Below the pieces are notes generated by a model. That model did not search any database. It saw only the letters and a list, made by a program, of their open reading frames with translations, and was not told where the DNA came from. A program made the position numbers and the translations under genes. DNA of 64,000 nucleotides, taken from positions 5,037,117-5,101,116 of the forward strand of contig NC_020174.2 in assembly GCF_000224145.3 (NCBI RefSeq). Direction: 5' to 3'. Origin of the DNA: Ciona intestinalis. Its lineage: Eukaryota; Chordata; Ascidiacea; Phlebobranchia; Cionidae. Shown in pieces: positions 37,901-48,408 of this stretch (position 1 is its first letter; each line of letters opens with the position of its first letter).

Positions 37901-40900
37901 ATAATAAGCTGCAGCAATATTTCCTCCAAAACAAACAAAAAATTAATTTGCATAACCCTTTTTTACTAAAATAAAGAAATTAAACTTGTTTATTAATGAT
38001 TCAGAATTAACAAACAAAGAAATATTCTTTGCAGAATCAGCTAATGCACAAAATATGATATACAGAATAACAGAGTATAAAAAATATGCAGAACTCGTGT
38101 AACAACCATTTTAATGGTGTATTTATTCATTTTTATAAAAACTAAAGAAAATACATTTTGTAATTCATTTGTATTAATTGCACAGAACCGAAATATAACT
38201 TAGCTTTGTTTTTTGTATATAAACAAAACAAAAGAATAAAGTCGCTCTGTATTAAATCTGTAAATTACGTAATGAATTGCAAAAAAATGAAAGATAGTAC
38301 GAGATCAATTGCCCACTTAATTTTGTGGTGCAAGACACTGAAGACAGACAAACCTAGCTTTGTGTCTTGGGACCAGGAATAGCCCATGGCATTTAAGTAA
38401 AGCAAATGCCAATCACGTAATACATACCTTCTGTTATCCTGTCCTTTGAGAGTGATCTCCCATATTTCTTGTCATAAAATATTGCCTCGTTTGGCGATGG
38501 ACCTGAGACCTAGAGATTTCATTTCTTTATATATATATATATATATACATGTATATGTGAGCGTGTGTTTTATGGTAATATTAGTTGGATAGTTGCCTAA
38601 CTAGGTCACTCACATGTATGCCGTATTGTATTTAGATCTATTTCACTGGGAACAAAAAGTTAAATAATAGAATTATACATCATGGGAGAACCGCACTTTA
38701 CCTTGTGATGCCGGTAATCAAATATTGGATGAGCTAATATAGAGAGGTTTACATAGCTATTCAGACAAAGACATTTAAGAGATGTTGAAAGCTAAATTAA
38801 TGAAGCATGAAATCATACGACTTTGGGTGGTGGCTCGCCTACACATATTTGATGTTGGAACTTTGAAGCTATTTATAATAAATTTTTATTAAAACAAGGT
38901 TATTTAAGAGAAAAGCACTTAATATGTTATAATATGTTAATAAAACAGTTTTAAAACCTTCCTTTGTTTGAATCGCAAAAAAGGAAATTACTAAAAATTA
39001 ACAATTTTAACCATACTCATAGACGCCAGACTTTAGGTGACTTTTTTCCAACTGCATTATTTTGTAAAGATTGGTTTATATTTGGTTTACAAGAATGCAC
39101 ATACCAACTCTTCCTGCCTCCCTTGCATTCTAAAAAGTCTAGCGCCTATGGCCATACTGTTTAGTAAATTTTGTTTAGTAAAGTCAAACCTTACCCTCAT
39201 CCCAAGGAGTTGGAATCCAAGATCATATAGTGGAGGATACTTTGCGCTCTCGATCGCCCGTTTCTCTTGGTTCGCCTCCGGATCATAAGAGACGCGACCA
39301 ATCTTGATGTCAAGGATAGAAGGATTCCGAAACCTCCGACAAGCATCTTCCAACTTCATGTAGGAATCTGTGGGAGAATTGTAAGTTGGAAAGTGTAGGA
39401 GTTGGTATTGGTTTAGTACGCCTAATATACTTTATATAGATATTTAAAATAGTTAATAAAGAGCAAAATATGGAAAATTAGGATCAAGTGCTACGAGATA
39501 TGTAACAGACAAAAATCAAGTCCATTTAATTGTATTTTATCCAATCTATATATAAATTATGCTTAAAACGGCAAAATCTATTTGTTATTAATATAAACGT
39601 AGGGTATAATAGTTGTACTAACAAGTTGGTGCAGCGCTGTTCACTTCGCCCAATGAAGATGAAGGAGGCGTCCAAACTCCCAATAACTTAGGAAGGAAAG
39701 GTTGGAGAGTAAGAAGGACTGGATCGTCACATTCTGCATCAAAGATCTTCTGATAAAACCCAACTTCTCGCTTTCCACGAGGGGGCGGTTGGACAGGTTT
39801 AAGTATTGAGCCGTCCATGTGTTGCAGCATGCCTGAGGATTGAAAAAAATGATAAAAAATTTGATCGATACAAATTTTGGGACTAATTGATCAAGTTTTA
39901 ATTGATTAAAGTTTTTAAAATAAGTAAGGGCTATGATTTTAAAATTGAATTACAAAAATTGATAAAACATTGTCATAGTATATTTTACGACAACTGCTTG
40001 AGTCTAACTGTATATGTGTTGTTTTACAATTGACTTCCAAGAAAATTAATGCAGAAAGGGAACAACAAAGCTCAGAGCATAATATTTTTATTACATACCA
40101 CCATAACCACCCTACTACATTTATTTACATTACATTCAAAGTATATCAAACACTAATACACAGCAGATGATTTATAATCTGCATTAGATTAAAATGATCC
40201 AGGCCTCATGTCCCAAAGGGAATCTTATAATATAAAGAAACCATTCACTCAGCATCTGCCAACAACAGACAAACAAACTTAATTGAAATATTAGGAAATA
40301 ATAGCTCTGTAATTAAATAACCGATACATGTTTAGATAAAAGAGAAAATAGAAAGCGGACATGTAATCTCCCACAGCATATGGTAATGTATTCAATAATT
40401 CAACATTCAAATACAAGTGAATGCTCACACCTAAAATGGTGCTGAACATTATGCTATGTAAGCAGGAAACTGAATTGCTCTGTCATATCTCAGCGAAGCC
40501 GCAAAACATGTAAAGATTTCCTGTTTTGTGCATTTTGAATTCGCCTAACTTAAAGAACACAATTTTGTATTTCCTCATATGATAAACTACACCACCATAC
40601 ATAGTAACAAAATTATGTGAAAAAAACAACTGGACCAAATGAATGATTAACTTATAGTTATGTGTTAACTGGCAACGGATACTCAATTAAATGGTAGGGT
40701 AAATGAATTGACCAATGACCAAATTTTAACTCAATTCTAATTAATAATGTAAAAGAATTTATTGAACATATTTAGAATTGTAAAACTGCACCAACAATTA
40801 CAACAGTATTGTGTTCATGTTATATGGTCGATGTATTAATAATTTATTTATCAAATGACTTTGTTCTGTTTATGACATTGCAGCAAACACCAATTAAACC

Positions 40901-41900
40901 ATCTGTCACCATTGTCACATTAGCTTTCAATTATCACCTATACCAAGCTACCTACACATATTGTGACATTAAGTACTCATACTGGCAGTATTGATCAGCT
41001 TGATGGGATAAGTAACACTCAAAATATAAATTATCCCATTATCTCCTGACACATAGGAAACACCTATGTATAAATCAACACACAATACTAATTAATGACA
41101 CCCAACTTGTCTGGCACTTCAAAAACTCTAAAGTTGCCATACACTTGAACACAATGCATATATATATATCTTTATCAGTGGCAATGATTTTATAAAATTC
41201 CAGGAGATGCAAACTTGCAACAATAAAATGAGTTAACTAAAAAAAAGGGTTTTTACTTTTTCACGACTATTTTAAGGACAAATTGCTTTTACAACTGAAA
41301 ATGTAGGGGTCCAAAGTCAGATACACCATTTTGACAATTGCAAAAAATTGTCTTACCAATTCCTAGTCTTCCTTGACCATATCGATGCCCAGCTACTTGA
41401 TGTGCGAGGGGGCGACACCCACGAGGTAATGGTGGGTTCGTACACCCCGTGCCTTCTAACACTTCTTCCTTCTCTGAAATAAAACAATCTAGTAAATTCT
41501 TAATGCACTTTTAGGGTGACATATAACATTAACAATTATTCTGTTACTTCTGATTCCAGAAACCATGTAATGTAAATAATCTTTTTACAACTCATCTGGT
41601 ATGAAAAAAACAGGAAAGATTACTAACAGCAGTTGTAACAATATCGAAAACATGCATTAGCAAATAAAGCTACATATAAATATGACCGTAAATCCACTGA
41701 AGAAAGTTCGACATAATTTCAATTGAAATCACAGCTTTGCGACTGATTAACTGAGGTGATTTGTGCAACACCATCAATGGTAAGTTGCATACACAATTAC
41801 ACAAATCCTTATATATATATGGCCTCTCACCATTTTTTTCAGCATCCTCCAATGTTCTTTTTTTCTCCGCTGTCCTCGGCTGTAGCAGCACCTTCGACAT
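31989..41900 (-). CDS. IPMK: Inositol polyphosphate multikinase
   Basis: Eleven exons: 41900-41831, 41473-41357, 39832-39623, 39367-39195, 38509-38428, 37648-37543, 34604-34414, 33929-33813, 33663-33588, 33312-33172 and 32097-31989 (stop). They join in frame to about 463 residues; human IPMK is about 416. IPMK phosphorylates inositol phosphates (IP3 to IP5) and PIP2, mainly in the nucleus. Visible motifs are HQVAGH and the DGSILKP / PPPRGKRE segment typical of IPMK, the family inositol-binding PxxxDxKxG as PSILDIKIG (about 148-156), SSSLL (about 258-262), and the metal-binding IDFAH with YIYGL near the C-terminus. The HQVAGH and PPPRG segments favour IPMK over IP6K. An acidic, serine-rich insert (GSSDSDEE) and the exons at 33929-33588 form a variable linker before IDFAH. 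The 33663-33588 and 33312-33172 exons rest on phase and splice sites more than similarity. No ATG precedes 41900 in frame, so I start there. Confidence 0.92.
32514..32613 (-). mobile_element. MITE, family A, partial
   Basis: Contains GACTGTTGTTAATTGTTTAAA and a GTCTTTCCCCACCCTGC terminus, which match the half of the element lying next to its TIR. The other end is missing. It lies in the last IPMK intron. Confidence 0.6.
34005..34160 (-). mobile_element. MITE, family A, degenerate copy
   Basis: TTGGGGTAAGATGGTACAT, CATTTGGTAGTACAC and TTGTTAATTGTT follow the reverse order of family A segments. The terminal AACACTATCCATCTTAACC closes it. It lies in an IPMK intron. Confidence 0.6.
34643..34790 (+). 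mobile_element. MITE, family A, 5' part
   Basis: Begins with a well-kept terminus, ACTGTGGGGTAGGATGGGAC, followed by ATCACATAATACCAAACATC, then degrades into AT-rich sequence. It lies immediately upstream (on the minus strand) of the IPMK exon at 34604-34414. Confidence 0.6.
38526..38560. repeat. TA dinucleotide microsatellite
   Basis: About ten TA repeats followed by ACATGTATATGTG, located just upstream on the minus strand of the small IPMK exon at 38509-38428. Confidence 0.9.
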
Positions 41901-42492
41901 TACACAACAGCCAAGCTTTGAGCCTTCCACGCTTACTGTCTAGTCTACAGTGTTTAGTTTTAACTCTGTAAAATATAAAATAATACAGTGGACACATTTA
42001 AACCACATCATAAGTGCTGTTTAAAAATTTAAGCACATTTATAAAATTCTCCAAAATAAGGCAGGCCTACAAAATTTAGGAATACTGTTTTACATAATGC
42101 AACTGTCTATACTCTGTCTATAGCAAGCTTTGTAGAGTACCGTGTACTGGTAGGCAGTCAAATAACAACTTGCATCTTCAATATAGCCTTAGTTTTATAC
42201 CTAACTATCACTGTCTTATTTTGCTATTCCACAACCGCTTCAAACCGGTCCGTAACTGAACTGAGATAAGACTGCACGTAACAGCAGTGCACAACAACAT
42301 GAAGAGAAGCACGCCCTGTCGGCCATTCGGTCGGCATCCATTGTTGATTCATGACGTAATTTATTTACCGCCATCCAAGCGTAACGTAGTAACGAAATTT
42401 GCGCGCCAGTGTTTCCCATATTTTTCTACCCAGTATAACATGCGCTGTTTCAAAATACGGTAGGATTGCTGTTATAAAGTCCTATCCCGAAA

Positions 42493-42627
42493 ATGGAGTT
42501 TCTTCTTGTTGTTACTTTTATGAGTAATGTGATGGTTCATTTATTGTTTTTATGGTTTGGGAGCGAAAAACAGGCTGTGTTTCGTCACCGGAACGGTATG
42601 AACCAGAACGTGGAATATTTCACGTAA
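42493..42627 (+). CDS. Possible 44-residue membrane micropeptide or first exon
   Basis: ATG at 42493 opens 44 codons to a TAA at 42625-42627. The N-terminal 23 residues are hydrophobic (LLVVTFMSNVMVHLLFLWF) and are followed by a charged tail, the shape of a small single-pass membrane protein. The stop codon overlaps a strong donor (CAC then GTAAGT at 42624), so it could equally be a first exon spliced on. It does not join the aquaporin exon in phase. It lies about 590 bp from the IPMK start in divergent orientation. I do not recognise a family; it may be chance. Confidence 0.3.
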   Translation: MEFLLVVTFMSNVMVHLLFLWFGSEKQAVFRHRNGMNQNVEYFT

Positions 42628-43371
42628 GTCGACAAACACAGGCGATAATTAAATAGAAAAACTCAACTGCGGACTTTGAACCGATATTTTACTAATGTTG
42701 TATAATTACAACAACTTTTTAATATGTGGGTGTGTTCCAATTCAGATTTACTTTACGAGACGTCGAAAAAGAATAATGTGATATTAAATATATCGTTAAA
42801 CCTGGGGTAACAACATCATTGTAGACTGGGCGTTTAATTATAACGTAAGTCTAAACGCGAATGTATCCCACGAGACTAAATATATTTTCGTTGCCAGCAA
42901 GTTCGCTTTAGGTGCGACTGTTTGCGCAATGCAGCGGTGATAAAAAGCAGGCTTGTGTTTGCTCAGTGGTCGTCAATCGTCCCAGCAACTGTCTTTTGTC
43001 AAACAAGCCAACAGTTGCGGTTGCGTTGTGGCTGGGGCAAACAATATATAGCTACAAACAGAACAGGTAGTAAAAGCAACGGGAACACCAAGCCGTCGGA
43101 TGCTGCAGAAAGCTTACTTGGGTAGTCATGCGTTTGACAGAACAAAAATAGGCAGAAAATCTAACGAGAACTCGTTAAAAGCAGATGTACAAGGCTGTTG
43201 TGAATTTTCTAACTTCAATATACTTTTTAATAATAAGGTATATGGAACGCTGGTGTTCTGTGTTGAAGTATATAGGTAGTTATTTTTAAAGAATTTGCAA
43301 CGAAGCGTTCGCAATGGAAAAATCTTGTAAGTAACCGACTGACTGGACAATTAGTTTCATTCATTATACAA

Positions 43372-46308
43372 ATGTTAAACTCTGCAGCGACGGGAAATAT
43401 TTCTTGGAGAAAAAAAGTCTCATCTTTAGTTCGAATTGAAAACGTCCTTTTGAGGGAAATGTTGGCGGAGTTTCTGGGGACGTTCATACTGCTTGTAAGG
43501 GTTTACTTGTTTTAAACTTACAAACCAATTAAACAGTTAAAAAGGCTTTATGGTAGGGTGGGGGAGTATGGAACACCTTTAGCAGATAATACAGATATTC
43601 TGATCGTGTTTTAAACAATTAAAATCGGTTTATGGGAGCTGTGAAAAAACGATTTTATAAATCTTTTTTGTGTACTGCCAAATGAGACGAGAAAATGGAA
43701 TGAAAAAGTGTTCCCCACCCTACTATAGTGTCGATGGGGAGGATGAGACACCTTTTTATTCTGTTTTATCGTCCCATTTGGTAGTAAACAAAAAGGGTTC
43801 AAAATATTATAAAACTATATCCTTACAACCCCCATAGACCGTTGTTTATTGTTTAAAATACGATCAGGATATTGGATATTATGTGCTAAAAGTGTCTTAT
43901 CTTATCCCACAATACTATATATATAGGAAGGTGTGGATACCAGTTTTATTTTAATTATTAATTTGGTATAAGGTAATTGGGCATAGGAGCAAGCTATTTT
44001 AGCCAATTGGAATCTCACCTCGTAATATTGGACACACCTCCTAAGTAGGTATAAAGGGCAAATATATGCTCACGTTTGTACGTGTTGTTAAATATTTGGA
44101 ATAACCTACCCGAGTATCAACCGTAGCATGTCTGACCATAAACCGATGACTATATTCCACCCGTTAAATCTTAACCGCTGAGAACAAATGTTAGCGTTCA
44201 CAATACAGTACAAAAATATAAATTTTGTAGTGTATGGGGTAAGAAGGATACCGTTAGTAAATATTATCCCAAATTAGCTAATCGTATTTTGAACAATTTA
44301 TAATGCTTTTTTAAAGCCAAGACGATAGAGTTATACATTCTGAGAACAGTAAATGAAAACAAAACCCTAATATATACTAAACACATTTTAAACTAACTAA
44401 ATGTACGTGTTTATATAGGTTTTTGGCAATGGAGCGGTCGCACAAAAAGTATTAAGCAGAGACACGTTGGGCACCACACTTTCAATAAACTGGGCGTATG
44501 GTTTTGGTGTCACTATGGCAGTATATGTTACTGGAAAAGTTTCAGGTTTGGTTAGAACATATATGCGTGTGTGGGGTAAGATGGGAAACCTTAACTATAT
44601 ACATATTATCCAATTATCCAGATCACGTTTTAAACGAATAACAAAGGTCTATGGGAGTCGCGAGAATGCAGTTTTTAAATTCTTTGTTAGTTGTTTAATT
44701 GTAACTACCAAACGTGACAAGTAAATAAAAACGTATCCCAATTCCCCCACCCTACTTTACCAAAGCTAAATATTATGTGATTTCTATAACAACGTGAAAT
44801 GTTCAGTTGACTCAGCTAACAAATACGGTCTGTTGAAACGATGTAAACAACTATCGTTCTCGTTTACAAGACTGGAATTATAGGTTTTGCATTTCATTCC
44901 ACGGTTTCCAATTACGGTTTACACCAATACAATGACAATTATGGGACACTTGAGAGTGAAAAGAATGACGCGTTTTAAAATTCCCGACTGTAAAGCAACA
45001 CCGTGTAGTATATTCTTTACTGTAACCTGTACAGAATGTATCAGATTTAATCCAATTTTATATTATTTTGCATTTCTGCAGGTGCACATATAAACCCAGC
45101 TGTATCGGTAGCACAATGTGCATTTGGGAACTTACCATTATACAAGCTGCCTTGTTACATTTTCTCACAAGTCTTTGGTGGTTTTGTTTCCGGGGCGGCT
45201 GTTTATTCAATCTATTATGGTAAGTTAACTGACGCTATCCCCAAGTGTATAACAGAATGTAAGGTATTTTTATTCGCTTTATATAAAATCCGATAAATTC
45301 TACATTTAAACATGTTTTTACAAAAATATTAACAACCATCTGAAATTTTATAAATTATCGTTTCTGTTTTCGTAGAGGCACTTAACGCTTTTGACGGTGG
45401 ACAACGTTCTGTTTTGGGTCCAAATGGAACCGGGGGTATCTTCGCAACATACCCGCAAGATTACCTTTCCATTAACAACGGTCTTTGGGACCAGGCAAGG
45501 ACACACGAAAGCCCTAAGAATATGCAATGTATAAAAAACAACTTTTTGTCTTTGTTACAGGTCTTCGGCACTGCACTACTAGTTGGTATTATATTTGCTG
45601 TTACTGACAACAAAAACAATACAATTGCTGATGGTCTTACTCCTATAATAATCGGCCTGCTTGTCTTTATACTAGGTAAGTACGGAGTTTATCTCTATAG
45701 CACAAAACTCGCTGTTAAAAATCCCAACCTATCTACAGGTACATCGTTCGGACTCAACTGTGGCTATGCTATCAACCCGGCTCGCGATTTTGGACCGCGC
45801 TTATTTACTTTTGCCGCTGGCTGGGGCCCGGGAGTCTTTACGTATGTATAGTAGTTCTATGGTACTTATATTAGGTTGGGGTAAGATGGAACATCTTTTA
45901 TTTTTTCTTATTTCATTTGAAAACAATTAATAGTTAAAGAATTATATAACTGTATCCTCATTATTCCAAACGAGCGTTGTTAATTGTTAAAAATATGATT
46001 CGAAAATAAGGACCATTATGTGCTAAAAGTATCCCATCTTACCCCACAGTACTATTAGCTTGTACGGGTATCTACATACCACTTGCACAATTTACAGAGA
46101 GCCAAATGGCATGTCGTGGTGGTGGGTGCCTATCGTGGGCCCTATTATAGGCGGGTTGACTGGAGCAATATTGTATAAGTTAATGGTTGGAACTCATTTA
46201 CCATCGGGAAGTCAAAGTGTTATAACCGACGAGGAAGACGACTTCGAGATTTGTTCACACACTTCGGACAACAGAGAAAAATTGTGTAAAGGATTGACCA
46301 AGCTTTGA
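43372..46308 (+). CDS. Aquaglyceroporin (AQP3/7/9/10 type)
   Basis: Seven exons: 43372-43494, 44419-44545, 45082-45219, 45376-45494, 45561-45675, 45739-45841 and 46098-46308, giving 311 residues, normal for the family. It is a plasma-membrane channel for water, glycerol and similar small solutes. The two pore motifs are NPA at about 88-90 (GAHINPA) and NPARD at about 220-224. Aspartate after the second NPA motif marks glycerol-conducting members. The segment GPNGTGGIFATYP and the C-terminal WWWVPIV are close to vertebrate AQP9/AQP3. Six hydrophobic segments are evident. The fourth intron uses a GC donor (GCAAGG at 45495). The fourth and fifth introns are 66 and 63 bases, in frame and stop-free. 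AATAAA occurs at 46397-46402. The specific orthologue cannot be chosen without a tree. Confidence 0.95.
43553..43727 (+). mobile_element. MITE, family A, full length
   Basis: Terminus AGGGTGGGGGAGTATGGAAC, then GTGTTTTAAACAATTAAAAT and TGAGACGAGAAAATGGAATG, and a closing GTGTTCCCCACCCTACTATA. It lies in the first aquaporin intron and abuts a second copy in the opposite orientation. Confidence 0.8.
43728..43922 (-). mobile_element. MITE, family A, full length, inverted neighbour
   Basis: Reads GATGAGACACCTTTTTATTC first, then CCCATTTGGTAGTAAACAAA, CCATAGACCGTTGTTTATTG and a closing TCTTATCTTATCCCACAATA. That is the reverse order of the adjoining copy. The two form a head-to-head pair in the first aquaporin intron. 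Confidence 0.8.
44572..44762 (+). mobile_element. MITE, family A, full length
   Basis: Starts TGTGGGGTAAGATGGGAAAC, has AGATCACGTTTTAAACGAA and TCTATGGGAGTCGCGAGAAT, and ends AACGTATCCCAATTCCCCC. It lies in the aquaporin intron following the exon that ends 44545. Confidence 0.8.
45872..46053 (-). mobile_element. MITE, family A, full length
   Basis: Starts AGGTTGGGGTAAGATGGAAC, and ends TGCTAAAAGTATCCCATCTT with ACCCCACAGTACTA, in the reverse segment order. It occupies most of the last aquaporin intron. Confidence 0.75.
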
Positions 46309-46396
46309 GATTTTATTTTTATTTAAAGTTCATGACAATTGCGAGCGGTTACTTTAAAACACACAACCATTTTGTACAATGCATTTATAAACCTCA

Positions 46397-46402
46397 AATA
46401 AA
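46397..46402 (+). terminator. Poly(A) signal of the aquaporin gene
   Basis: AATAAA lies 89 bases after the aquaporin stop. It is 17 bases left of the stop codon of the convergent RRM gene, so the two transcripts probably overlap at their 3' ends. Confidence 0.6.
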
Positions 46403-46418
46403 TTAACAGCACCCTGTT

Positions 46419-46880
46419 TCAGTGTCGCATGTCGCTTTTGCCGTACGTCACTCGCTGTTTATTGGACCGAAGATAAGCTGCTGAAAGTCGAAGTTTTCGC
46501 CCACGAAAGTAGAAACTGTACTGTGGTGCAACGGAATGATTATTTAGCTTTTTTGCATGCAGGCCATGGATGTCTAAGTAATATACCCACCCTGTTATTA
46601 ATCAGCAGTAATGCCGTTTCCTCTTGTTCAAAAGTTATAAAACCATAAGCACTTCGTGACCCATCTCTTATTATATTGATTTCCAATATTCGTCCATACA
46701 CCTTGTACATACAATATGAATTACAAGCAGCAATTAAAGAACCTGCATGCTAAAACAGGAACAACTTACGGAAAAGATCTCTGCTAGTTCGTTTTCTTTC
46801 ATTTCCGGCCCAAAACCCCCAACAAATATGCGTCGAGGTATAGCCTCGCTACTGAAACCAAAATATTCCGCACTTTGCAT
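46419..46880 (-). CDS. Small single-RRM protein, DAZ/BOULE-like
   Basis: Three exons, 46880-46770, 46701-46591 and 46520-46419, each a multiple of three in length with GTAAGT and GTGGGT donors, encode 107 residues. The protein is almost entirely one RNA-recognition motif: RNP2 IFVGGF at 18-23, RNP1 SAYGFITF at 54-61, and a closing FRGRKLRLSAAYLR strand. That closing strand resembles the INFHGKKLKLGPAIRK segment of DAZL/BOULE, germ-cell translational regulators. No DAZ repeats or C-terminal extension are seen. The gene converges on the aquaporin gene. Additional 5' coding exons cannot be excluded. RRM assignment is firm; DAZ-family membership is a guess from local similarity. Confidence 0.75.
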
Positions 46881-48408
46881 TGCAAACAGAAACTAATTTG
46901 CAACTACAGGCAACGGTAAGACACGGCCAATTCAAATGTTCACAACTGAAAATCGAGCACTACTACTATCATGGTTAGGTTTGTGACGTTACAAATGCAA
47001 TAGTTCTCGAACTCCGTAGGGTAGAAAGACGGTGTCCTTTCAATGACCCTGAACTAAAAACTACGTTTACAGTTGGATATCGGTGGTTTGCTAATTTCTA
47101 ATGCAGTTTATGGTAAGTTAAAACATATCGGCACTGCGGTTACAGGCGACGCACTACTTATTTTTCATATGAAGGCCACAAACAGTTCCCTATACCTGTT
47201 TTCGTAATAGCCATATCTATAGAATCTTATGTAACATTCGAACTGCAGTATATTGTAAGTTATATGTTGCAGTTTAAACTGTTGAGTGTTGATATATTGC
47301 TTTTTATTTAAATTAACTTCTGGTATATAGTCTGGTATAAGTTTTATTGTCTAAGTTGCCTTTTATACCGTATATCAGTATATTGGATTCAGCGGCACCT
47401 GTAACGTATATGTTGATAGTGACCATTGGTTTAAGTTACTATAATCTGTATTGGCCGGCAGTAGAAAACCTGATTAGCGTAACTAGTGTTTAGCTAGTTA
47501 GGAAACTTGGTATTAATACCGTATTCTAAATATTTAAGAAAACGGTAATATTGTACCGTGGGGTAATATGGGACACCTTTAGCACATAATATCTAAATAT
47601 CCTGGTGGTGTTTTAAACGATCTATGGAAGTCGTGAGGATACGGTTTCATAATTCTTTAAATAATCTTTGTTTACTACAAAATAGAACAGGAAAATAGAA
47701 TAAAAAGGTGTCCTGTCTTTCCCCATCCTATACTGATCAATGGTATACCGTCATACTGACACTCTTTGTTCGTCAGCTGGATGCATCAAATCGCATAGCG
47801 TCGAAGAGCTGACACTACGCTACAGAACAGTTTCATAGCGAGGTTGGACGTTTTAATTATGTTTGAGCCGTATGGGTGTTATAATGACTGTCGTTTTACT
47901 GGTATTTCCCGCCTTTTTGCCGTGGAGTACAACTCCGATCTTTGTGACCGCGATCGAAGTGAAACGGTCATTCCATTATTTCGTTTTATATCCAAGCGAC
48001 TGAAGACTGCAAACGCCTTTTGATTTTAATTGCGACTACATTTCTATGCGTAAACCAGCACACGACGATTGATATAAATCATCCCAATGGTATAAAAGCA
48101 GAGCATTGAAAGTATATACGAAAGAATATGGAAATATTGTTTTTGTTTATGTGTGAATAAAACCGTCGACAAGTTATAAAAAACAGGTCATGATGAAGCA
48201 TGTATGTATAGGGTATTGAAACCGTCGTTATATTTTCTGAAGGGGAATAAAACGTATAAACAGTAACTGTGGCACAAAACTCTGAAGCAATGATACAGCA
48301 CGTACAAACCACAGGAACACGGTTATGATTATGATAAGCTGAAGCAACATCAAAAATATAAAACGATCACAATCATTTGACTATATACTGGTGCGGGTGA
48401 TTGTGCGT
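46881..48408. other. Intergenic region with one MITE and one SINE tail
   Basis: Contains a MITE at 47553-47737 and a SINE-tail-like piece near 47867-47900 (CCGTATGGGTGTTATAATGA). No exon chain or RNA gene was recognised. The 46881-47100 part is the likely 5' flank of the RRM gene. Confidence 0.5.
47553..47737 (+). mobile_element. MITE, family A, full length
   Basis: Terminus ACCGTGGGGTAATATGGGAC, then AGCACATAATATCTAAATAT and TCTATGGAAGTCGTGAGGAT, and a closing AAAAAGGTGTCCTGTCTTTC. Intergenic. Confidence 0.8.

Noticed and set aside
31989..41900. Inositol hexakisphosphate kinase (IP6K) as the identity of the kinase gene
   Set aside because: The HQVAGH start, DGSILKP and PPPRG segments and IDFAHVF follow IPMK, not IP6K.
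45414..45851. 145-codon continuous ORF as one aquaporin exon
   Set aside because: The two extra segments interrupt conserved helices, and each has splice borders, so they are read as short introns.
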